Position numbers and translations under genes: made by a program | Assembly (NCBI GenBank): GCA_046160725.1 | Contig: JBJXHB010000581.1 | Span: 1-10,968 of the forward strand | DNA from: JBJXHB01 sp046160725 | GTDB taxonomy: Bacteria; Pseudomonadota; Gammaproteobacteria; Burkholderiales; Burkholderiaceae_C | Length of the DNA stretch: 10,968 nt | Direction of reading: 5' to 3' | The notes under the pieces: model-generated | Told to the model about the DNA's origin: nothing | The model's database searches: none | What the model saw: the letters and a program-made list of their open reading frames with translations, nothing else | In this document: piece by piece, positions 6,447 through 10,968 of the stretch | Numbering within the stretch: position 1 is the stretch's first letter | Layout of the letters: each line of letters begins with the position of its first letter

Positions 6447-7672
6447 CGCTGCAGGGCCTCGATGAAGCGGGCGGCCAGCACCGGATAGGCATGGTGCGCC
6501 TGCACGTAGGCACTGCCGCGCCGGCCCATCTCGCGCCGTTGCTGCGGTGTCAGCGATGCCAGCTGGCGCAGACCCAGGGCCACCGCGCGCGGGTCCTGCG
6601 GTGGCACCGTGAGACCGCAGCCGGCCTGGGTAACCGGATCGTTGCCAGCCTCCACCGAGTGCAGCACCGTGCACCCGGCCATCATGTAGTCCATCAGCTT
6701 GTTGGGCGCAATGCCAAAGCGGTACAGGCTGACCCGTTGCCAGCCGATGTAGGCGATGTCCAGGCGCGCCAGGAAGGCCGGGATCTGCGCCTTGGGTATG
6801 GGCTCCAGCAGGCGCACATGGCTCAGATTTTCGTCCGTGATGCGCCGGGCCAGCCGCTCGCGCTCCATGCCGCTGCCCACCAGCACGAAGCGCAGTGCCT
6901 GGCCGCGTGTCTGGGCGGCCGCGTCCAGCAGCGTGTCCAGCGCATTGGGCGTGCCCATCGAGCCGGCATAGCCGACCAGGGTCTCGTCGCCCTGGCGCTC
7001 CAGCGCCTGGGCCACGTCGGCGCGCAGCGGCGCCTCCGCCGCCGAGGCCGGCCAGTCCTCGGGCACGATGCCGTTGGGCACGATGTGCAGCTTGTCCAGG
7101 TCCAGCCCGTGCGCGGCCAGGTAGTCGTGCACCTTGGGCAGCATCGAAACCACCCGATCTGCATCGCGGCAGGCCGCATCCTCGGCCGCCTGGCAAAGGC
7201 GGATGAAGGGATGGCGTGGTGACATCTGTCCCAGTTCAATAGGCGTCAGCGGCCACAGGTCGTGCACCTCATGGACCAGCAGCGCGCTCGCCGCGCGCGC
7301 GATGCGCCGCGCCGGCCAGATGTCCATCGGGTAGGTGCTGGAGGCGATCACCGCGTCGGGCCGGAACTCCGCCGCCAGGGCCTCGGCCTGGTGCCACAGC
7401 GGCCACAAGAACTGCGCGATGTTGCGCACCCGCCCGATGCCGTTGCCCTGGTAGCGCGGCAGGGGCAGCCACCGGTACTGGATGCCATCGATCCATTCGT
7501 CCTGCGGCAGGGTCCCGAGCGCGGGCTGCTGTGCCCGCACGTGGCTGAAGCCGCCGGCCACGATGGTGACGCGGTGGCCGAGGCGGACCCATTCGCGCGC
7601 CAGGTAATACGGCCGGTATTCCATGCCCAGTTGCGGCGTACCGGCATAGTGGTTCAACAGCAGGATGTTCAT
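6443..7672 (-). CDS. GT4-family glycosyltransferase, WbuB-like
   Basis: The 409-residue protein is a GT-B fold, family 4-type retaining glycosyltransferase that adds a sugar from a nucleotide donor to the growing lipid-linked glycan at the cytoplasmic membrane face. The N-terminus LLLNHYAGTP followed by MEYRPYYLAREW and GHRVTIVA (2-39) is the acceptor-side start seen in WbuB-like enzymes. HEVHDLWP (134-141), IVPNGI (197-202), GYAGSMG (234-240), LVGSGMER (264-271) and PNKLMDYMMAG (323-333) are GT4 donor-site landmarks. WbuB of E. coli clusters is described as handling an amino-deoxy sugar, which suits this amino-sugar context, but the donor here is unknown. ATG 7672 is preferred to an in-frame ATG 37 codons upstream because homology begins at MNILLLNHY, and it makes an ATGA overlap with the deacetylase stop. 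An AGG lies about 10 nt upstream. Confidence 0.92.
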   Translation of the reverse strand: MNILLLNHYAGTPQLGMEYRPYYLAREWVRLGHRVTIVAGGFSHVRAQQPALGTLPQDEWIDGIQYRWLPLPRYQGNGIGRVRNIAQFLWPLWHQAEALAAEFRPDAVIASSTYPMDIWPARRIARAASALLVHEVHDLWPLTPIELGQMSPRHPFIRLCQAAEDAACRDADRVVSMLPKVHDYLAAHGLDLDKLHIVPNGIVPEDWPASAAEAPLRADVAQALERQGDETLVGYAGSMGTPNALDTLLDAAAQTRGQALRFVLVGSGMERERLARRITDENLSHVRLLEPIPKAQIPAFLARLDIAYIGWQRVSLYRFGIAPNKLMDYMMAGCTVLHSVEAGNDPVTQAGCGLTVPPQDPRAVALGLRQLASLTPQQRREMGRRGSAYVQAHHAYPVLAARFIEALQR

Positions 7673-9114
7673 GCGTGGCCGACCTGTGTCATCGGTGCTC
7701 GGCCGGGCTCCAGCAGCGCGGCATACAGGGCGCGCTGCGCATCGTCCAGCAGATGGTCGTTGTGCCACAGCAGGGAGAAGCAACCGCCATGCCGCTCGCA
7801 GGCGGCGCGCAGGGCCAGGCCCCGCTGCAGGGCCACCTCGCCCGCCGGCAGGCCGCCGTAGTGCCGCGACAGCAGCGAGGCTTCCATCAGCACCAGCGGC
7901 CGCTCCAGCAGCGGCAGGGCTTCACGCCGGTCCAGGTCGAACAGGGCAAACGGATGGCTGGTGCCGCAGCGGAACCCTGGCGCATCGGCATGGCCGAGCG
8001 TGGCGTCCCAGGCCAGCCCGGCACGCGCCAGTGCGGGCGCGGTGGCGCCGGTACCGGGCTGGTCGGCGCCGTACCAGCGCAGGTAGTGCTGGCGCATGCC
8101 CTCGACGATGGCCGTCCCGCCCGCAGCAGACACCGCCTGCTGCAACTCGGCACGCTCGCGGGCCGGTGCACCCGGCTCATCGACGCTGCCGTAGCTGCCG
8201 TGCAGGGCGACCTCATGGCCGCGTGAAACGATGCGACGCAGCAGTGCAGCCACCGGCGGGTCCTGCAACGTATAGCCGCCGTCCACCACCGCAGCCGCGC
8301 GCCTGGCGATGAAGAAGAAGGTGACGCGACGGCCATGGGACTCGTTGAGATCCATGATGTGGTCGAAGGTGTCGACCGGGTCGCGCAGCTTCCATCCAGC
8401 ACGCCGTGCCATACCCCGGCCGAGCACCGAAAGGGCTGCGCCGGGCCGGCGCTCGTTGACCACCAGGGATGCGGCATGGCGCAGGCCGCCTCGCAGGCTG
8501 CGCTGCCCTGGCGCATAGGGCAGGTCAACATCGCAGCTCACCCAGATGTCCGCTGCCGGCGCCGGCCGCTGCCCGCCCGATGGCAGCAGCGGCGCCAGGG
8601 CCCAGGCCAGCAGGGCCACCCATTCATCGACCAGCGGGCGCCCCTGGTGCCCGTCGCGCCAAGCCAGGCCCGCCTGTCCCGGAAAGCGGCCGTGTCGGTC
8701 GCGTGGCGCGCCGACGACCGACTCCTCATAGCGCGAGAGCATGAAAAACACGCTGCCGGCCACATCCAGTGGCAGGCGGACCTCTCCGGGCATGATGGTC
8801 GGCACGCCCTCTGCCCATGGCATGACGATGTCGTCCGCGCCGATGGCTGTCCGCTGTTCAGGGGACAGAGGCCAGCGCGACCAGGGCAGCGCCGGCAGGC
8901 TGTCGGCCTGGCGCCACGCAGGATCCGCCTGGGTCAGGAACCGGTCTGGCCAGCGCAGGCAGCCGCCGGGCGCCTGCACCACCACCTCGTCGCCGGCGCT
9001 AGGTTCCAGCGAGAAGGACAGCCCCAGGCGCCGCGTCAGCACCTGGGCCAGTGCCCATTGACGCTCCGGCAGGCGCACGGCCGGAGCCTGGATGCGCAGC
9101 ATCGGCTCAGACAT
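7669..9114 (-). CDS. Polysaccharide deacetylase-family protein (NodB-like domain with N-terminal extension)
   Basis: This 481-residue protein has an N-terminal region of about 185 residues (including a segment around FFMLSRYEE, 123-131) followed by a NodB-like carbohydrate esterase region. The N-terminal region resembles the DUF7033-type extension of some cluster-encoded deacetylases, from memory. VSCDVDLPY (192-200) carries the Asp pair region (D195, D197), VTFFFIA (264-270) is a core strand, and GHEVALHGS (299-307) gives the metal-site H305 and S307. RQHYLRW (341-347) and FSLLWHND (446-453) complete the pattern. There is no clear signal peptide, so cytoplasmic action on a sugar nucleotide or lipid-linked glycan is inferred. 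ATG 9114 is chosen: it overlaps the ATP-grasp stop by 8 nt, and the longer open frame (99 more codons) is cysteine- and tryptophan-rich shadow sequence. The end overlaps the GT4 gene by ATGA. Removal of an N-acetyl group is likely but the substrate is unproven. Confidence 0.85.
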   Translation of the reverse strand: MSEPMLRIQAPAVRLPERQWALAQVLTRRLGLSFSLEPSAGDEVVVQAPGGCLRWPDRFLTQADPAWRQADSLPALPWSRWPLSPEQRTAIGADDIVMPWAEGVPTIMPGEVRLPLDVAGSVFFMLSRYEESVVGAPRDRHGRFPGQAGLAWRDGHQGRPLVDEWVALLAWALAPLLPSGGQRPAPAADIWVSCDVDLPYAPGQRSLRGGLRHAASLVVNERRPGAALSVLGRGMARRAGWKLRDPVDTFDHIMDLNESHGRRVTFFFIARRAAAVVDGGYTLQDPPVAALLRRIVSRGHEVALHGSYGSVDEPGAPARERAELQQAVSAAGGTAIVEGMRQHYLRWYGADQPGTGATAPALARAGLAWDATLGHADAPGFRCGTSHPFALFDLDRREALPLLERPLVLMEASLLSRHYGGLPAGEVALQRGLALRAACERHGGCFSLLWHNDHLLDDAQRALYAALLEPGRAPMTQVGHA

Positions 9115-10198
9115 GGTCGTCCACGGCCCAGGATGCGGCCCGGCCCCAGCGGCGCAACAGGCGCCGCAGCGGCACCAGCAGGGCAATTCGCAAGGGTGGC
9201 TGCACCAGCACCTGGCGGCCGGCACTGCGCCCCAGGCGCCAACAGGCTTGCAGCGCGGACAAGTCCAGGCGCAGCAGTCGCTGCAGCCACCAGATGCCGT
9301 TGACCCACAGCAGCGGCGGCGGCGGCCTGCGTGCGGCGGTATGGTCATCGGCTGTGTCCTGGCCCAGGCAGCGCCGGACCAGCCCATTGCCCCAGGCTTC
9401 GAACAGGCCATGCTGCATCCACAACCGGGGGTTCAACTCCAGTAGCTGCAGGCTGTCGGCCGCGGCAATGAACTCCATCTCCAGAGGTCCACGATAGTGC
9501 AGGCGACGCAGCACCGCCTTGCAGGCCTGGACCGCCGCCGCCGCGGATGGGTCGTCGTTGCCCAACGTGACCAGCATGGCCGATGAGCCCGGGCCGGATG
9601 CGGTGTCGCTGGCGACGCGCTCGGTCAGCAGCAGCTGGCTGCGCACCTCGTCGCCGGCGTCGAAATAGCCGGCCACCGACCAAAGCCGCACCGCGTCATC
9701 ACCCCGCCAGGCCTGCAAAAAGAACCAGCCCTCCTGCAGCCCCAGGGCAGGCAGCTCGGCGCGGCGGCGGCGCAGCTCGTTGGCGCTGTGGCAAACCCAG
9801 CCGCGCGGCAGCTTGGTCGACCCGACCCAGGAGTGGCGTGCCTTGAGCAGCAGCGGATAACGCGCATCCGGCGCATCCAGCGCCCATTGCGGCAGCGGCT
9901 GGGGCCCGTGCGGATCCTGCGCCAGCCATTGCGCAAAGGCCCACTTGTCGTCGAGCAGCTCAAGCGGATAGCTGGCGGGCTCGAAGCGGCCGCGGGCCTG
10001 GCCCTGCAGCGCCCGGCGCAGCGCCGACTCGTCGGTCATCAGCTCCCAGGCCACGGCCTGTCCCTGTGGCAGCCGCGGCACCGGCAGGCCATGGGCATCG
10101 TCGCTGGTATAGAGCGCCACCCCCGCGCGACGGCAGGCGCGATGCAGCGCCCAGGCGTTGATCCAGGAGCTGTGGGTCAGTGCCGCCGGCGCGGTCAT
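9107..10198 (-). CDS. ATP-grasp superfamily ligase
   Basis: The 363-residue protein is read as an ATP-grasp enzyme, a class that activates a carboxylate with ATP and joins it to an amine, thiol or hydroxyl. Supporting segments in order are LLDDKWAFA (81-89) at the start of the grasp domain, the nucleotide-binding lysine in PLLLKAR (K119), an LQAWRGDD segment (161-168) at the adenine hinge, GPLEMEF with E240 and E242, and LLELNPRLWMQH (252-263) with E254 and N256 as probable magnesium ligands. The last 70 residues include a basic, hydrophobic tail (about 303-350) that may touch the membrane. ATG 10198 gives an ATGA overlap with the methyltransferase; an ATG 24 codons upstream lies inside that gene and is rejected. 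Neither substrate is identifiable; an amide on an amino sugar is inferred from the neighbouring aminotransferase and deacetylase. Confidence 0.82.
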   Translation of the reverse strand: MTAPAALTHSSWINAWALHRACRRAGVALYTSDDAHGLPVPRLPQGQAVAWELMTDESALRRALQGQARGRFEPASYPLELLDDKWAFAQWLAQDPHGPQPLPQWALDAPDARYPLLLKARHSWVGSTKLPRGWVCHSANELRRRRAELPALGLQEGWFFLQAWRGDDAVRLWSVAGYFDAGDEVRSQLLLTERVASDTASGPGSSAMLVTLGNDDPSAAAAVQACKAVLRRLHYRGPLEMEFIAAADSLQLLELNPRLWMQHGLFEAWGNGLVRRCLGQDTADDHTAARRPPPPLLWVNGIWWLQRLLRLDLSALQACWRLGRSAGRQVLVQPPLRIALLVPLRRLLRRWGRAASWAVDDHV

Positions 10199-10911
10199 CG
10201 CTCGATCACCAGCGCGATGCGCTCGACCTGACGCCACGGCAGCCATCGGTACAGGCGCGGCACCAGCCATTGCATCGGCCGCCGAAACGGACCAGGCAGA
10301 CGCAGCAGCCGGTCGATGGGACCCCCGAACTTCTCGATCCGCACCCGTGCCGCAGCAATGCCGCTGGCGGCCACCAGCGCCAGCAGTTCGTCCGGCGTGA
10401 AGAAGCGGATGTCATACAACGGGTCGTCCTGGGCCTTGCGGGCGAAAGCCGCGCGCTGGCGCGGGTTGCCGGCGTTGTGGACCAGGGCCACCAGGACACC
10501 GCGGGTCACGCGGGCCTGCTCCCGCAGCAAGGCGGCGATGCGGTCGTCATCGCTGAACAGCACCCAGAAACCGTTGTGCAGGCTCAGGTCGACCGCGCCA
10601 TCGGCCAGTGACAGCGCAGCAGCGTCCTCGCGCTGAAGGGTCAACGCATCGCCCGGAAACCGCTGGGCCAGATAGTCCAGTGTGCGCTGGTCGAAATCGG
10701 ACCCGATCGCGCGCACGCCGAGCCGCGCCAGATGGCGGGCATCACGGCAGGAGCCGCCGGCCAGCTCCAGCACCGTCCAGCCCCGCAGACGGGGCAGACC
10801 GAAGCGCGCCACCAGCCACAGGCCGGCCCGCGGTGGCTGTGCCAGGTAGGCCTCCAGGTGCCGCACCCAGGCCTGCTCCCAGAAGGCCTGCTGCGCGAGG
10901 GCGTCATGCAC
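10195..10911 (-). CDS. Class I SAM-dependent methyltransferase (second of the operon)
   Basis: The 238-residue protein carries motif I as VLELAGGSCRDARHLA (47-62) and the ribose-binding acidic residue in GSDFDQ (70-75). REDAAALSLADGAVDLSL (93-110) follows as the usual post-motif region. The AGGSCRD form of the glycine loop differs from the GCGAG of the other methyltransferase here, and overall the two are not close copies. FFTPDELLALVAASG (149-163) is the common C-terminal helix before a basic tail (170-238) rich in R, L and W, which could bind the membrane. The acceptor is unknown. The start is GTG at 10911, which overlaps the upstream stop by 8 nt; the ATG at 10907 is in another frame. Its 3' end overlaps the ATP-grasp gene by ATGA. 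Glycan O-methylation is the contextual guess. Confidence 0.85.
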   Translation of the reverse strand: MHDALAQQAFWEQAWVRHLEAYLAQPPRAGLWLVARFGLPRLRGWTVLELAGGSCRDARHLARLGVRAIGSDFDQRTLDYLAQRFPGDALTLQREDAAALSLADGAVDLSLHNGFWVLFSDDDRIAALLREQARVTRGVLVALVHNAGNPRQRAAFARKAQDDPLYDIRFFTPDELLALVAASGIAAARVRIEKFGGPIDRLLRLPGPFRRPMQWLVPRLYRWLPWRQVERIALVIER

Positions 10912-10968
10912 CGCCGGTCTCCCGCTCGTACAGGCCGACCAGCCAGGTCGGCCGTGGCCAGCCTGGCA
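10904..10968 (-). CDS. C-terminal tail of an unidentified gene (5' part outside window)
   Basis: Reading the - strand from base 10966 gives a 20-residue open stretch that ends in WLVGLYERETGGA and TGA (10904-10906). It overlaps the GTG start of the methyltransferase by 8 nt, the same overlap size as between the ATP-grasp and deacetylase genes, which argues that this is the real preceding gene of the operon. Too little is present to name the product. Confidence 0.6.
   Translation of the reverse strand, partial: PGWPRPTWLVGLYERETGGA

Noticed and set aside
4776..6488. Open frame of 570 codons on the + strand opposite the aminotransferase and methyltransferase
   Set aside because: Low-complexity Q, R, G and H composition, antisense to two well-supported proteins with catalytic motifs. 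A shadow of GC-rich coding sequence.
6447..7196. Upstream extension of the methyltransferase at 5688-6446 to 502 codons
   Set aside because: The extension runs in another frame of the GT4 gene and is compositionally shadow-like. The ATGA overlap and start of homology favour 6446 (or 6374).
9115..9411. Upstream extension of the deacetylase-family gene by 99 codons
   Set aside because: The added residues are unusually rich in Cys, Trp and Arg and lie out of frame within the ATP-grasp gene. MSEP at 9114 is the plausible start.
1..10968. Search for tRNA or rRNA genes, CRISPR arrays, insertion sequences and att sites
   Set aside because: Coding sequence fills nearly all of the window. I saw no repeat-spacer pattern, transposase, terminal inverted repeats or tRNA-like clover arms; gaps are 57 bp or shorter.

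Overview
The window is a GC-rich, almost gap-free stretch of polysaccharide (O-antigen, capsule or exopolysaccharide) biosynthesis genes. High GC, frequent GTG starts, overlapping gene ends and the protein families suggest a Gram-negative proteobacterium. I lean towards Betaproteobacteria (Burkholderiales or relatives), but this rests on overall character only and no taxonomic marker is present.

Left part, + strand (1-3063): the 3' end of a PLP-dependent sugar aminotransferase, a small phosphoglycosyl transferase (PGT) of the PglC type, and a full-length membrane-bound UDP-GlcNAc 4,6-dehydratase of the PglF/WbpM/CapD family. These are parts of a route to a UDP-4-amino-4,6-dideoxy-sugar (bacillosamine-like) and its transfer onto undecaprenyl phosphate. 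A PglD-like N-acetyltransferase is not in the window.

Right part, - strand (10968 down to 3079): a tightly packed operon read right to left. It holds the tail of an unknown gene, a SAM methyltransferase, an ATP-grasp ligase, a polysaccharide deacetylase-family protein, a GT4 glycosyltransferase, a second SAM methyltransferase, a second sugar aminotransferase, and an unusual fusion protein. Six of the seven gene junctions overlap by 4 or 8 nt (four are ATGA), so translational coupling is likely. The promoter lies outside the window. The two gene sets meet tail to tail with 15 bp between stop codons and no convincing terminator.

The most unusual gene is the fusion at 3079-4497. It has an N-terminal PGT catalytic domain followed by four predicted membrane helices and a Rossmann-like nucleotide-binding domain. 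Known large PGTs (WbaP/WcaJ type) carry these parts in the opposite order. The C-terminal half aligns by eye with the N-terminal half of the dehydratase on the other strand but lacks the dehydratase domain. Both strands therefore present the order aminotransferase, PGT, PglF-like, converging on the same point.

Inferred working model: PglF makes a 4-keto-6-deoxy sugar nucleotide, the aminotransferases make amino sugars, and two different PGTs load sugars on the lipid carrier. The GT4 enzyme extends the glycan, and the methyltransferases, deacetylase and ATP-grasp enzyme decorate it, possibly with an amide-linked group on an amino sugar.
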